DNA from: Haloferacaceae archaeon B1-Br10_E2g22
Lineage (GTDB): Archaea; Halobacteriota; Halobacteria; Halobacteriales; Haloferacaceae
Reading direction: 5' to 3'
Length of the DNA: 38,320 nt
Assembly: GCA_001563795.1 (NCBI GenBank)
Contig: LKML01000010.1
Coordinates: forward strand, 1-38,320
The notes beneath the pieces are model-generated. The model was not told the DNA's origin and did no database searches. It saw only the letters and a list, made by a program, of their open reading frames with translations. Position 1 is the stretch's first letter; the number at the start of each line of letters is the position of its first letter. A program made the translations under genes and the position numbers. Shown here in pieces: positions 8,715 through 17,386 of the stretch.

Positions 8715-9575
8715 CTATCGCGTAGGATCGACCTCTGGGTCTGTGAGGAACGTCAGCAACTCTTGTGTACTCACCTCGAGACCCTGTCGACGGAAAAACG
8801 AAGCCACGTTTTCACAATCTCGCTGGAGGAACTCATCGGAGTTCGGATGATGAACCGTTACAGCCTGGCCCAGATCGATCACGACGAGTTCGCCATCGTG
8901 GATAATCATATTGTACTCAGAGAGATCTCCGTGAATCAGCCCCGCGCTGTACAGTCTGCGCATATACTCCCGAACAACCTCGTAGGCAGTCTCGGGGTTT
9001 TCGATACTGACTTCCGCAAGTCTGCGTGCTCGCTTTTCGACGAGTCCGACCAACTCCATGACAAGCACGTTGCGCTCGACGGCGATTGGCCTAGGAACCC
9101 GAACTCCGGCGCGTTGGGCCCGCTCGAGGTTGGCATACTCTTTGCGAACCCACGCGAGGACGACTTTGCCTTTGTCGTTGCCGATTCCCTCGAACCGGGG
9201 GTCGCCTTCGAGATAATCACGCATCTGTTTGAACGCCGAGGCGTTGATCCGGTAGACTTTGACTGCCACCTCGCTGTCGGCTCCGAGAGCCTCGTACACG
9301 TTGGCCTCTTTGCCGGTCGAAATTGGCCCACCAAACGCATCGATGTGGCCGTCTGCGACGAGTTTATACAGCGCCCCAAAGGTGGCATCGTCGAACACCG
9401 ACTGTTCGACTTTGAACTGGTCGGCGTCTTTGATGCGTTTTTGAAACGCTTCGAACTCTCGGTCGCGCTTGCGGGCGATGCGGTCGGCCTCCGTATCTGT
9501 TAGGTCGATCTGTTCCCACTCGTCGCCAGGAGGGGCTGATACGTCGGTATCGAGAAGGCCGAACTCGTCGGTCAT
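8715..9575 (-). CDS. rio1: RIO1-type serine protein kinase/ATPase
   Basis: The protein has 286 residues. Kinase features are complete: a RIO-type flexible nucleotide loop STGKEANVY (86-94), the ATP-binding lysine in AVKVY (Lys106), the hinge MELVG (173-177), the catalytic loop HGDLSEYN (215-222, Asp217) and the metal-binding DLG (234-236). HGDLSEYN and the STGKEANVY loop identify Rio1 rather than Rio2. Rio1 acts as an ATPase or kinase in late small-subunit ribosome maturation. The N-terminal 55 residues are charged. It lies between the aIF1A and KH-protein genes, all on the minus strand, which supports a joint role in 30S biogenesis. Confidence 0.95.
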   Translation of the reverse strand: MTDEFGLLDTDVSAPPGDEWEQIDLTDTEADRIARKRDREFEAFQKRIKDADQFKVEQSVFDDATFGALYKLVADGHIDAFGGPISTGKEANVYEALGADSEVAVKVYRINASAFKQMRDYLEGDPRFEGIGNDKGKVVLAWVRKEYANLERAQRAGVRVPRPIAVERNVLVMELVGLVEKRARRLAEVSIENPETAYEVVREYMRRLYSAGLIHGDLSEYNMIIHDGELVVIDLGQAVTVHHPNSDEFLQRDCENVASFFRRQGLEVSTQELLTFLTDPEVDPTR

Positions 9576-9794
9576 TACTGGCTGCTACGTAGCGAAGACT
9601 CAAAAGTGTCGGCTGTCGGTTGTCGCACCAAACCGACCCTAGCAATCAACTACTCACAGGACACAGCCGATCCCATCTCCACCGATCCACGCGGCTCGTG
9701 AGAAACGTCTGAACCGTCTGCAAGCCGACTTGTAGTAGTGAACCGAGCCGACTAACTTACGAACAACTGCTCCGAGCTGCCAGACAGAAGCCGA

Positions 9795-10079
9795 CTACTG
9801 CAAGTGGCCTTCTTCGCGGAGCTGTTCGGCCTCGGAGTTTTCGTATCGCCAGGTGATGTCGGCTTTTTCATCCTGCCAGTCCCAGGGTTCGACGAGGACG
9901 ATATCGTTTTCCCGAATCCAGATTCGTTTCTGCATACGACCGGGGATTCGGGCCGTTCGCTCCGTTCCGTCGGCACACCGGACGGTGACTCGGTTGGCAC
10001 CGAGCATGTCTGTGACTTCGGCGAAGACCTCATCATCGTCTGGCATTCGGAGGTCGCCTCGCCCCTCGTTTTCACTCAT
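9795..10079 (-). CDS. eif1A: Translation initiation factor aIF1A
   Basis: The protein has 94 residues, the usual length. It is an OB-fold protein with the conserved core [40 protein letters not shown] and a tail rich in acidic residues. It binds the A site of the small ribosomal subunit during initiation. The ATG at 10079 gives [13 protein letters not shown], the expected N-terminus; an eight-residue upstream extension to 10103 is not needed. It lies 62 bp downstream of tyrS on the same strand. The 219 bases between this gene and rio1 contain no feature I can recognise. Confidence 0.96.
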   Translation of the reverse strand: MSENEGRGDLRMPDDDEVFAEVTDMLGANRVTVRCADGTERTARIPGRMQKRIWIRENDIVLVEPWDWQDEKADITWRYENSEAEQLREEGHLQ

Positions 10080-10141
10080 AGCTGGCAGTTGGGAATCATA
10101 CAAAATAAAATCGTGGATCTTCTGGCACTACCGGCGTTCGA

Positions 10142-11128
10142 CTACCCCGAGAGCTGCTGTCGGCCGGGTTCGATCAGTACATTGAGTTCTGCTGCAAGCG
10201 CAGCCTTTGCGTCCATCGGATGCAGTTCACCCGACTCCATGTCGGCTTTGAGGGCCTCGTAGCTGGCATACTCGAGATCACCACCGTATTTTTCGGGCCG
10301 TTCGACGACAACGTGCTCGACTCGCGGGAAAACGTGGTACTGGAACAACTGCAAAACAGGGTTCTCTCGGTCGTGGCCTTCGTCAGTGGGTTCAGGGTCA
10401 GCGGTCGGCGGACAGTAGGCGTCGTTGACCTTCTCGGTAATCTCTTGGCGAGTGTCTTCCATCGAGATCGTCACGCCGTCGCTCGAGGACATCTTTCCGA
10501 CACCCGTCGACAGATCAGCGATAATCGGCGTGTGGAGTGCCGGACGAACCTCGTAGTTGAGTTCAGGCAGCGTCTCACGGGCGAGCATATGGACTTTTCG
10601 CTGGTCGAGACCACCAACCGCGAGATCGACATCCAGATATTCGATATCGAGTGCCTGCATCAGTGGGTAGACCATCTGTGAGACTTTGGCGTGGTCGCCC
10701 CGCTGGATTTCGGCCATCGACCGTTTGGCCCGCGAGAGTGTCGTCTCCAACTCAGCGGCATGGAGATCTAGTGTGTAGGCTTTGTCCAACTGGAACTCCG
10801 AGCCAAGCACAAACTCGGTTTTGTCTTCGTCGAGTCCGTAGGCAATAAACTGGGCTTTCATCCGGTCGGCCGTCTCGCGGATTTCTTCAAACGTGCCTTT
10901 GTCGTTCAAATAAGCATGTACGTCGGCCAACAACACCGTGATCTCGAAGCCGGCCTCTTGGAGATCAATAAGTTTGGTTGCGGTCAGCATGTGGCCGATA
11001 TGAAGGACGCCAGAGGGCTCATAACCCACATAGGCTCGCTTGCCGTCGGGATCTGTGGCTAGCGTGCGAACCTCGTCTTCGGTGACCACCTCATCGGTAT
11101 TGCGGGTGATCAACTCATAAGCGTCCAT
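10142..11128 (-). CDS. tyrS: Tyrosyl-tRNA synthetase
   Basis: The protein has 328 residues and is a class I aminoacyl-tRNA synthetase of the compact archaeal/eukaryotic type, without an S4 tail. It shows the HIGH signature (43-46), the tyrosine-site motif VYPLMQALDIEYLDVDLAVGG near residue 153 and the KMSSS motif (212-216). It charges tRNA-Tyr in the cytoplasm. DVDLAVGGLDQRK is the TyrRS type of the nucleotide/tyrosine pocket and distinguishes it from TrpRS. It lies 51 bp downstream of the DUF460 gene, suggesting cotranscription with it and with the RNase Z gene. Confidence 0.96.
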   Translation of the reverse strand: MDAYELITRNTDEVVTEDEVRTLATDPDGKRAYVGYEPSGVLHIGHMLTATKLIDLQEAGFEITVLLADVHAYLNDKGTFEEIRETADRMKAQFIAYGLDEDKTEFVLGSEFQLDKAYTLDLHAAELETTLSRAKRSMAEIQRGDHAKVSQMVYPLMQALDIEYLDVDLAVGGLDQRKVHMLARETLPELNYEVRPALHTPIIADLSTGVGKMSSSDGVTISMEDTRQEITEKVNDAYCPPTADPEPTDEGHDRENPVLQLFQYHVFPRVEHVVVERPEKYGGDLEYASYEALKADMESGELHPMDAKAALAAELNVLIEPGRQQLSG

Positions 11129-11179
11129 GCACGCTTGTCGGGTCAGCGATGTAAAATGACTTCTGAATGCGGCCTGCGA

Positions 11180-13168
11180 CTAGCCGCCACTGCTTCGTTG
11201 GGTGTCGGCGCGGTGTTCGCTAATCAGCTCATCGACCATGCTTGCTTTCTGTTCGCGTTCGCGTTCGGCTGCCCGCTCGTTCCAATCGTCGATGATGGCC
11301 TCAATCTCGCTGTCGTCGACCACCGCCAGTTCGTCGATCTCTTGGATCGAGACCTCATCGGCCGGCCCAACGGGAATCTCGGCTTCGAACAGTACTTCAT
11401 CGGCGACATCCGAGAGCCCACCCTCTCGCAGGACGACTCGAGGTTCGATTTCGGCCAGTTTTTTAGCGGTGCTCCTGCCGGCCCCCGAGGCGTCCCGGAA
11501 GTAGACGATATCGCCGCTGGTCAGCCCAATCGACTCGTCGGTTTCGTCAATGGCACGTTTGGTAAACTGCTCGATCGGTTTGACAGACACGAGGTCGCGT
11601 TCGCCGGCGACCGCATCCACGTTCGAGTGGTCGAGTTTCCAGAGTTCTTTGAGTCGATCCAGTTTCGCTTCCAGTTCATCCGCACGCTCGCGGGCCTCGT
11701 TGCGTTCGCGCTCGAGGCGATTGATCTCGCGGTTTCGCTGGGATATTTCGCGGCGTTCTCTCGCCTTGCGTCGCTCTTGTCGTTTGGCTTCCGAAAGCGC
11801 ATCTTTGTACTCTTCGAGTGTTTCGTCGCGCTCGGTGAGTTGTGCCTCGAGTTCCTCGGTATATGTCTGCAGTCGGCTAACCTGACGTTCCAACTCCTTG
11901 ATTCGGCGTTCCTCCGCAGAAAGCTCTCGTACTTCGTGGGTTGGTTCGTCTGTCTTTTGCTCTGGTTCGTCCGATAGTTCCCGCAAGGCGGCCTCAACCG
12001 AGGCACCGCCGGCGACGACGTGGGCGATAACTTCCTCGCGGTCGAACTGTCGGGGTGTCTTTTCGGCAATGCGTTCGAACTGGTCTTTGTGGTCGTCAAA
12101 CGCATATAGCCCAGCGGCCATCGCATCGCGTTCGTGGTCGTTTTCGTACTCGTGATCCCGTGTTCGGTGGACTTTTTCGTCGACCGGAATATCACTCGGC
12201 GGCACCCATCTGGTTGCATCGAAACTCCGGCGGAACTGCTCGACTGTCTGTGGCATCGGCGTCACGTCGGCGGCGACGATCAACGGCCGACCCTGGTCGA
12301 TCAGCCACTCGATAACGCCTGCTGTATCGACGGTACGGCTCGAAAACACGTTTAGCACACGCCCATCGAGCGAGACGACCGCCGCCGCCGTGGTCGTCCC
12401 TGGGTCGATACCGACGATCACCCGATCACGGCGGGTGACAAGCGGCTCATAGCTGATCCCATCGCGCCGTTCGCGGTCGATTTCGATACGCGTATCGCCT
12501 GCACGGTGGGTCGAAATCGGAATTTCGTCGGGAGTCGCCTCAACAGTAAAAACCGCGTTCGAAAAGCCGCCGTACTTTTCTGTGACGTCTTTGTCGAACT
12601 CGAGGGTAGCCTCTGTGAGTTTGGCTTCGACCTTGCCGGCCATTTTTTTGACACTGCCGTGAATTCGGCGCGTATAGCGGTCTTGGCTCCAGCCACCTTT
12701 GCCAGTCGAACGCCCGCGAGCGACTTTGACGGTCGTGGTGTTGGTAAACGCCGAGACCTCACAGCCGACGTTGGCAGCCGCAAGGCGGGCTGCGGCCTCG
12801 GCTTCCTTCATGGGCTTTTTGCCATACGGGACGCCGTGTCGGTGGGCGACCCGCGAGAGCGGTTCGGGTCGCTCGTCGCCGGTCACCTGGACGAGCGTCG
12901 TTGCTGATGGAAGTTGCCGCAAAAAGCCGACCAGCGCGTCTTTGTCCTCGGCGAGTTCGTAGGCATTGTCCGTTGCCAGCCGTGAGGGCTCGCGGTCGGC
13001 GAGTAGCCGACACAGTTTACGAAAGGAGACGACATCCCGCTCAATCTGTCCGTCCTCGAGGACGACAAGTGCATATGATGGTGAATCGCCGCGAATGTCG
13101 CCGCTCTGAATGTCGACACCGAACACCGGCCCTTCGATGATGGTCGTCTCCACGGTCACAATCACCAT
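11180..13168 (-). CDS. DUF460 protein: RNase H-like/RuvC-fold nuclease-like with coiled coil
   Basis: The protein has 662 residues. An N-terminal part starts with VFGVDIQSGD (Asp19), followed by YGKKPMKEAEAAARLAAANVG near 115. A second RNase H-like core begins at VIVGIDPGTTTAAAV (GIDPGTT at 253-259) and ends with HERDAMAAGLYAF near 345, giving the acidic residues expected of a RuvC/YqgF-type active site. Residues about 410-530 are a long charged coiled coil, followed by a C-terminal domain with LTSGDIVYFRDASGAGRSTA. This is the archaeal DUF460 plan. No function is established; nucleic-acid processing is inferred from the fold. It lies between the RNase Z and tyrS genes with gaps of 39 and 51 bp, so a link to tRNA metabolism is plausible. 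Confidence 0.87.
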   Translation of the reverse strand: MVIVTVETTIIEGPVFGVDIQSGDIRGDSPSYALVVLEDGQIERDVVSFRKLCRLLADREPSRLATDNAYELAEDKDALVGFLRQLPSATTLVQVTGDERPEPLSRVAHRHGVPYGKKPMKEAEAAARLAAANVGCEVSAFTNTTTVKVARGRSTGKGGWSQDRYTRRIHGSVKKMAGKVEAKLTEATLEFDKDVTEKYGGFSNAVFTVEATPDEIPISTHRAGDTRIEIDRERRDGISYEPLVTRRDRVIVGIDPGTTTAAAVVSLDGRVLNVFSSRTVDTAGVIEWLIDQGRPLIVAADVTPMPQTVEQFRRSFDATRWVPPSDIPVDEKVHRTRDHEYENDHERDAMAAGLYAFDDHKDQFERIAEKTPRQFDREEVIAHVVAGGASVEAALRELSDEPEQKTDEPTHEVRELSAEERRIKELERQVSRLQTYTEELEAQLTERDETLEEYKDALSEAKRQERRKARERREISQRNREINRLERERNEARERADELEAKLDRLKELWKLDHSNVDAVAGERDLVSVKPIEQFTKRAIDETDESIGLTSGDIVYFRDASGAGRSTAKKLAEIEPRVVLREGGLSDVADEVLFEAEIPVGPADEVSIQEIDELAVVDDSEIEAIIDDWNERAAEREREQKASMVDELISEHRADTQRSSGG

Positions 13169-13207
13169 AACACTGCAAGCAGTAAATACTCCACGCCGAA
13201 GGGGTCG

Positions 13208-14140
13208 TCAGGTCTCGTCAGCGAACGGAATCTCAATAGTCTGGCCGTCGGTTGCTAACATGACCTCGCCACTACATTCAGCTTCGGCTTGGCGTTTGAT
13301 CGGCGAGGCGTCCGCGCCGTATCTCGAAGAGATATGAGTCAACGCAAGGCGCTTGACGTCCGCTCGAGCAGCGATGTTGCCGGCTTCGCTGCCGGTCGAG
13401 TGGGCGGTTTTTCTCGCCCGCTCGGCGTTGTCGGCCGCAAACGTCGCATCGTGGATCAACAGATCCGCGTCGGCAGCGATCTCGACTGTGGCATCGACCG
13501 GCCGTGTATCACCCGTATAGATGACCTTTCGACCGGGACGTGGCTCGCCGACGACTTCGTCTGGCTCGATCACCCGGCCGTCGTCGAGTTCGACTGACTC
13601 ACCGGCGTGGAGTTGTCCGTAAGCCGGTCCTGGCGGAATCTCGAGTTCTTCTTCGGCCTTCTGGCGGTCGAACCGACCGGGTCGGTCGCCTTCGACGAGC
13701 GCGTAGCCGACCGAATTCGTCCGGTGGTGCGTCTGAAACGCTCGAATTACGTACTCGTCGGTCTCGCGGGCGATGTCGCCGGCTGAGAGTTCGATGATCT
13801 CGATTGGAAACGCCGGCTCGTAGTCGCCGACCGTAAGTAGCGTCTTGATTTGACCGCCCGTTCCCTGTGGCGTGTAGATCGTCATCGGCTTTTCGCGGCC
13901 GTTGAAACTCAGACTCTGGACGAACCCAGGGATGCCAAGAATGTGGTCGCCGTGCAGATGGGTGATAAAAACTGCCGTCGTATCGAAGCCGGTGTTAAAC
14001 CGCATCATTTGCCGCTGTGTGCCTTCGCCGCAGTCAAACAACAGGCCGTCTCCTTCGCGGTTGAGATAGATTGCACTCGGGGCCCGGTCGGTCGTCGGGA
14101 CGGCCCCGCTGGTGCCGAGAAAAGTCACACGTAACGACAT
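13208..14140 (-). CDS. rnz: Ribonuclease Z (tRNA 3' endonuclease)
   Basis: The protein has 310 residues, the short RNase Z form. The metallo-beta-lactamase zinc motif HLHGDH is at 61-66 (FITHLHGDHILG). Further signatures are FLGTSGAVPT at the N-terminus, CGEGTQRQM (38-46), the PxKxxGDT-like IYTGDTRP, LIHDATF and the HSTGSEAGNIAARA motif with its His. It removes 3' trailers from tRNA precursors in the cytoplasm. The ATG at 14140 gives MSLRVTFLGT; a TTG or GTG-type extension to 14161 is unnecessary. It is the first gene of the minus-strand run toward DUF460 and tyrS, and the sequence upstream of it is mobile-element debris. Confidence 0.96.
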   Translation of the reverse strand: MSLRVTFLGTSGAVPTTDRAPSAIYLNREGDGLLFDCGEGTQRQMMRFNTGFDTTAVFITHLHGDHILGIPGFVQSLSFNGREKPMTIYTPQGTGGQIKTLLTVGDYEPAFPIEIIELSAGDIARETDEYVIRAFQTHHRTNSVGYALVEGDRPGRFDRQKAEEELEIPPGPAYGQLHAGESVELDDGRVIEPDEVVGEPRPGRKVIYTGDTRPVDATVEIAADADLLIHDATFAADNAERARKTAHSTGSEAGNIAARADVKRLALTHISSRYGADASPIKRQAEAECSGEVMLATDGQTIEIPFADET

Positions 14141-14227
14141 GCAAGCCAGTCGACGGTGCAAGAGTAAACGCCCTTCGGAACGCTCGCCACGTGTGAGGCT
14201 GTTGCTCTCGGAGGTGGCCCACCTACA

Positions 14228-14352
14228 CGTAGTCGTAAACTACTCCGGCCTACTCGCTCACTACGTTCGCTCTCTTCTCACGGGCGTGGAGCGCCCGTTC
14301 GAATGGTCAGCGGAACCTCCGGTTCCGCACGACTTGAGGCCGGAGGCTCCAC
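14228..14352 (+). mobile_element. IS1341/TnpB-type right-end relic (degenerate, structured)
   Basis: This GC-rich stretch has no full gene but folds readily. GGGCG/CGCCC flanks a 5-nt loop, GGAACC/GGTTCC forms a 6-bp hairpin, and GAG-CC/GG-CTC forms a bulged stem. Order and spacing resemble the two minus-strand right ends at 28332-28407 and 35233-35309, including a shared segment of the form GAC..TTGAGG between the hairpins. One frame reads SGTSGSARLEAGGSTLE, close to SASSGSARLPEGAKLPL in the 35233 relic, which looks like the tail of a TnpB-family protein. I infer a decayed right end pointing to the right. The outer stem and the GGATGTCA end are missing, so confidence is moderate. Confidence 0.45.
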
Positions 14353-14601
14353 CTTGGAACTGCTGAAAACAGAACGCTGACTGCGATCCTCCACGAGGAA
14401 ACAACCAGCAACGAAACGTTCGATCACCTTGGAAACGAGAGTCTCGACAGACCGATTGTCGACGAAGAGAGCAACCCCGTTTCTGGTGAGGCCAACATCA
14501 CCGTTCCAACGCCTGAGACCGACACCGAGGATGATGATGCTGAAGACGACTCTGATAAGAATACAGGAGACGAAAATGAAGACGAAAACGACGACGAGTA
14601 G
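14353..14601 (+). pseudogene. C-terminal fragment of a DUF7282-type surface protein
   Basis: An open frame ends at the TAG at 14599-14601 and runs back to a stop at 14335, without any start. It encodes RTLTAILHEETTSNETFDHLG, then a PIVDEESNPVSGEANITVP stretch and a very acidic tail (ETDTEDDDAEDDSDK, then DENEDENDDE). The LTAxLHEdTtxNETFDh pattern followed by PVxxxAxITVP matches the end of the DUF7282 domain found in haloarchaeal secreted and surface proteins. The upstream part is missing and is replaced by the mobile-element relic ending near 14352. I read this as a gene beheaded by a transposition event. About 190 bases after it, up to 14790, hold nothing I can recognise. Confidence 0.6.
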
Positions 14602-14790
14602 TGACTGAAGAACGCTCGGTGTGTAGAATTTCTGTGGATCTTTTTACACACGGCAGTACCGAGGAGTCACCAGTTTGTTTCACAGCGTACCTGTTGGCCG
14701 TTTTCGACAGATACCGAAACGCCCTCGAGAACGCAGACAACGAACGGAGAAACAGATTCTTCACATGGCTCGACGAATAAGCGTGTTGCA

Positions 14791-15051
14791 ATGCTCGAGC
14801 TCTATCAGTCCGAAGGCTGTCCACACTGTGCAAAGGTTCGCGAGACGCTCTCAGAACTCGGCGTTTCGTACGTCTCGCATGCGCCCCGGCTGCCCGGCGA
14901 TGTCGGTGGCGATGTGGCCAACGAGGTAACGTACGACGAACTCACCGTCGGTGGGGAAGACCAGATTCCGTATCTGGTTGATACCGACCGTGGGGTTCGG
15001 ATGTACGAAAGCGACGACATCGTCGAGTATCTCGAAACACACTACGCTTAG
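14791..15051 (+). CDS. Glutaredoxin-like protein
   Basis: The protein has 86 residues with a thioredoxin-fold redox motif CPHC at 10-13 (YQSEGCPHCAKVRETL). The cis-proline region is DQIPYLVD, and the C-terminus ESDDIVEYLETHYA has the form of the GST N-terminal/glutaredoxin domain. It probably catalyses thiol-disulfide exchange in the cytoplasm with a low-molecular-weight thiol; in haloarchaea this would be gamma-glutamylcysteine or thioredoxin-type reductants (inferred). It is followed after 48 bp by the rfcC-like gene on the same strand. Confidence 0.88.
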   Translation: MLELYQSEGCPHCAKVRETLSELGVSYVSHAPRLPGDVGGDVANEVTYDELTVGGEDQIPYLVDTDRGVRMYESDDIVEYLETHYA

Positions 15052-15099
15052 GTGGTTCCAACCGACTGATTCTTACTGCTGGGCCGACCATTCCCGTCA

Positions 15100-16131
15100 A
15101 TGGACGCGCCGCTGTGGATCGACACCTACGCGCCCGCACTCGAAGATCTTCCTCAACCGGAGCCCCGCGAGCAACTCGAGCGTACCGTCGGCGAGCCGAT
15201 GAACCTCGTTATTCAGGGACCGCCGGGCGTCGGCAAAACCGCCGCTGCCCGTGCGCTGGCCCGCGAAGTCCACGACGATATTGAGGCAGACCTAATCGAA
15301 CTCAACGTCGCGGACTTTTTCAATCGAAGTAAAAAAGAGATTCAATCCGACCCTCGATTTGAACCGTTTTTGGCCGGCCGCAGTCGGATGGCCAAACGGG
15401 ATATGATAAACCATGTCCTCAAAGAATCAGCCAGCCACGCGCCGGTTTCAGGGACGTTCAAAACCGTCTTGCTCGACAACAGCGAGGCGATCCGCGAAGA
15501 CTTCCAGCAGGCGTTGCGACGCGTGATGGAACAACACCACCGCACTACTCAGTTCGTCTTTACAACGCGCCAGCCTGCCAAACTCATCGCCCCGATCTCC
15601 TCGCGGTGTTTCCCGATCCCGATGCGGGCTGCGACGACTGACGAAACGATTGGCGTCCTCGAGGACATCTGCCAAAACGAAGCCGTCGACTACGAGACAG
15701 AAGGACTCGAGTTCATTGCTAGTGCGGCAGGTGGCAACCTTCGAGAGGCGATTTTGACCGCCCAGACGACCGCTACACAGACCGACGAGATCACGATGCA
15801 AACCGCTTATGAGACGCTGGGTGAACTCGGCGATGACGACCGTCTTTTGAGCACGCTGACGGATGCGCGCGACGGCAATCTCAAAACCGCCCGAAAAACG
15901 GTCGACGACCTGCTTTCTGAGGAAGGCTACGACGGATCCGAACTCCTCGGCGAGTTGCTTCGGGTTGCCCGATCGCGCTCGGAGTTTCGGTCCGACGATA
16001 TCACGCGCCTACACGCCCTCGCTGGCGAAGCTGACCTCGAGCTTACAGAAGGACTGGATGACCGACTCCATCTCACACATCTGCTGGCTGCCTGGGCCGA
16101 GGGTCGACGGGAGCTTCGAGCGACCGTATGA
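15100..16131 (+). CDS. rfcC: Replication factor C small-subunit-like AAA+ ATPase (RfcC)
   Basis: The protein has 343 residues. It opens with LWIDTYAPALEDLPQ, has Walker A GPPGVGKT (40-47), a Walker B strand VLLDN (123-127), the ISSRC box with SRC at 168-170, and a C-terminal helical collar. This matches the clamp loader that loads PCNA onto primed DNA. The usual Walker B acidic pair DE is DN here, so the catalytic glutamate is replaced. Together with its divergence from canonical RfcS, this points to the second small subunit (RfcC in haloarchaea), which may bind but not efficiently hydrolyse ATP. It overlaps the next gene by ATGA. Confidence 0.85.
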   Translation: MDAPLWIDTYAPALEDLPQPEPREQLERTVGEPMNLVIQGPPGVGKTAAARALAREVHDDIEADLIELNVADFFNRSKKEIQSDPRFEPFLAGRSRMAKRDMINHVLKESASHAPVSGTFKTVLLDNSEAIREDFQQALRRVMEQHHRTTQFVFTTRQPAKLIAPISSRCFPIPMRAATTDETIGVLEDICQNEAVDYETEGLEFIASAAGGNLREAILTAQTTATQTDEITMQTAYETLGELGDDDRLLSTLTDARDGNLKTARKTVDDLLSEEGYDGSELLGELLRVARSRSEFRSDDITRLHALAGEADLELTEGLDDRLHLTHLLAAWAEGRRELRATV

Positions 16132-16736
16132 GCCTCCCGTATGCGGTCGCACCGGGTGCGTGGCGATATGCAGCAGCCTGTTTTGTCGTTGCACTGGTAG
16201 CCGCCGTCATCGCGCCGCTGGGAGCCCTCATCGCAGTCGCTCTGGGTGTAGGCGTGTTGTGGTTTCACCGTGATCCGAACCGAACGCCACCAGAGTCGGG
16301 TGTACTCGCACCTGCAGACGGCCACGTATCGGTTATTCGAAAGGAAGGAGACCAACTGCGGATTGGGATCTTTATGAACGTTACCGACGTCCATGTCAAC
16401 CGCGCGCCGATGGCTGGGACGGTCAAGACGGTTGAACACCGTCCCGGTGCGTACAAACCTGCCTTCTCGAAAGCGTCTGACCGGAACGAGCGAGTGGTCA
16501 TCGACTGCGGTGAGTACGAACTCGCGTTGATCGCCGGCTGGTTTGCTCGCCGAATCCACCCGTACGTTGAGCCGGGCGACAAGCTCATTCGCGGCCAACG
16601 AATCGGCCACGTCTCGTTTGGGAGCCGCGCAGACGTGGTGTTGCCTGCCGACTACTCGAGCGACGATCTACGCATACAGCACGGCGATGCCGTCACAGCG
16701 GGCGAAACGCAACTGATCGAGATGAACCAAGCGTAG
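16128..16736 (+). CDS. asd: Archaetidylserine decarboxylase proenzyme
   Basis: The protein has 202 residues and belongs to the phosphatidylserine decarboxylase family in its short archaeal-type form. Two N-terminal hydrophobic segments (about 13-45) anchor it to the membrane. They are followed by FHRDPNRTPP, APADGHV (Asp64), MNVTDVHVNRAP (His89) and the self-cleavage site FGSRAD, where cleavage between Gly165 and Ser166 would create the pyruvoyl group. It converts archaetidylserine to archaetidylethanolamine. The start overlaps the rfcC stop by four bases. The CDP-archaeol synthase gene lies convergently 7 bp away, so two steps of polar lipid synthesis sit side by side although on opposite strands. 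Confidence 0.93.
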   Translation: MSLPYAVAPGAWRYAAACFVVALVAAVIAPLGALIAVALGVGVLWFHRDPNRTPPESGVLAPADGHVSVIRKEGDQLRIGIFMNVTDVHVNRAPMAGTVKTVEHRPGAYKPAFSKASDRNERVVIDCGEYELALIAGWFARRIHPYVEPGDKLIRGQRIGHVSFGSRADVVLPADYSSDDLRIQHGDAVTAGETQLIEMNQA

Positions 16737-16743
16737 CCGCAGC

Positions 16744-17286
16744 CTACCACGGCTCGTTTTTAACGCCGATTTTGTAGGCAACGATATTAGTCCCCACATG
16801 GAGGATTGGCGTCATGATCAGGATCACTGCAAGCACCGCTGGCGTGAACGTTGCAAGGAACCAGTCGCTGGCAACAACAAACGCCAACAGCAGCGCGCCA
16901 ACGACAAAGTCGAGTTGATCGAGCCCCGGAAACGCCGCACCGCGTTCGCGGCCGCTCCGCCGTTTAATAAAAGAGGCACCGATATCGCCGAGCATCGCAC
17001 CAAAGGCGAGCCCGAATGCTGCATGCAATGGGAACGTCGGCAGAGCGAATTCCAGCCCGCTCGAGATGGGGTCGTTGATTGCGTTCAGACCGACTGCGAG
17101 GAGCACGCCAACGAGGGTACCGACTGCCGTTCCGCGCCAGGTTTTGCCGTCGCCCAACACGCGCCGGCCGCCCCATGATCGACCACCGTCGATTGGACGA
17201 CCGCCGCCGGCGAGCACAGCCGCATTGTTTGGTACGTAAGCGGGCAACATCGCCCAAAACGCCGTCACAACAAGTGAGCCGACCAT
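16744..17286 (-). CDS. carS: CDP-archaeol synthase
   Basis: The protein has 180 residues and about five membrane segments. The signature of the CarS (former DUF46) family is clear: [13 protein letters not shown] near the N-terminus, [24 protein letters not shown] around 40-65, [37 protein letters not shown] in the middle, and a final [16 protein letters not shown]. It transfers CMP from CTP to unsaturated archaetidic acid, the activated precursor of all polar ether lipids. The ATG at 17286 fits the expected [11 protein letters not shown] start; a longer frame to 17361 has no support. The gene diverges from hisF, and the 100 bases between them must hold both promoters. Confidence 0.95.
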   Translation of the reverse strand: MVGSLVVTAFWAMLPAYVPNNAAVLAGGGRPIDGGRSWGGRRVLGDGKTWRGTAVGTLVGVLLAVGLNAINDPISSGLEFALPTFPLHAAFGLAFGAMLGDIGASFIKRRSGRERGAAFPGLDQLDFVVGALLLAFVVASDWFLATFTPAVLAVILIMTPILHVGTNIVAYKIGVKNEPW

Positions 17287-17386
17287 ACCACATCGTTGCA
17301 GGCGAGTACTTAATGTGCGACGATTCACGCCGACTGTAGGCGTCCGAAACGATGAAGCCACCTACCCATCTACAGATAGCTATTCA

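Noticed and set aside
9576-9794. Possible small RNA between rio1 and aIF1A
   Set aside because: I looked for tRNA-like folds and box C/D motifs on both strands and found no convincing pair of boxes or stems.
11135-11977. Plus-strand open frame antisense to the DUF460 gene
   Set aside because: It mirrors the coiled-coil codons of the real gene and has no independent start signal or family.
14112-14366. Plus-strand open frame of 84 codons crossing the region after RNase Z
   Set aside because: It begins inside the rnz leader and continues through hairpin-rich mobile-element debris; no motif supports a protein.
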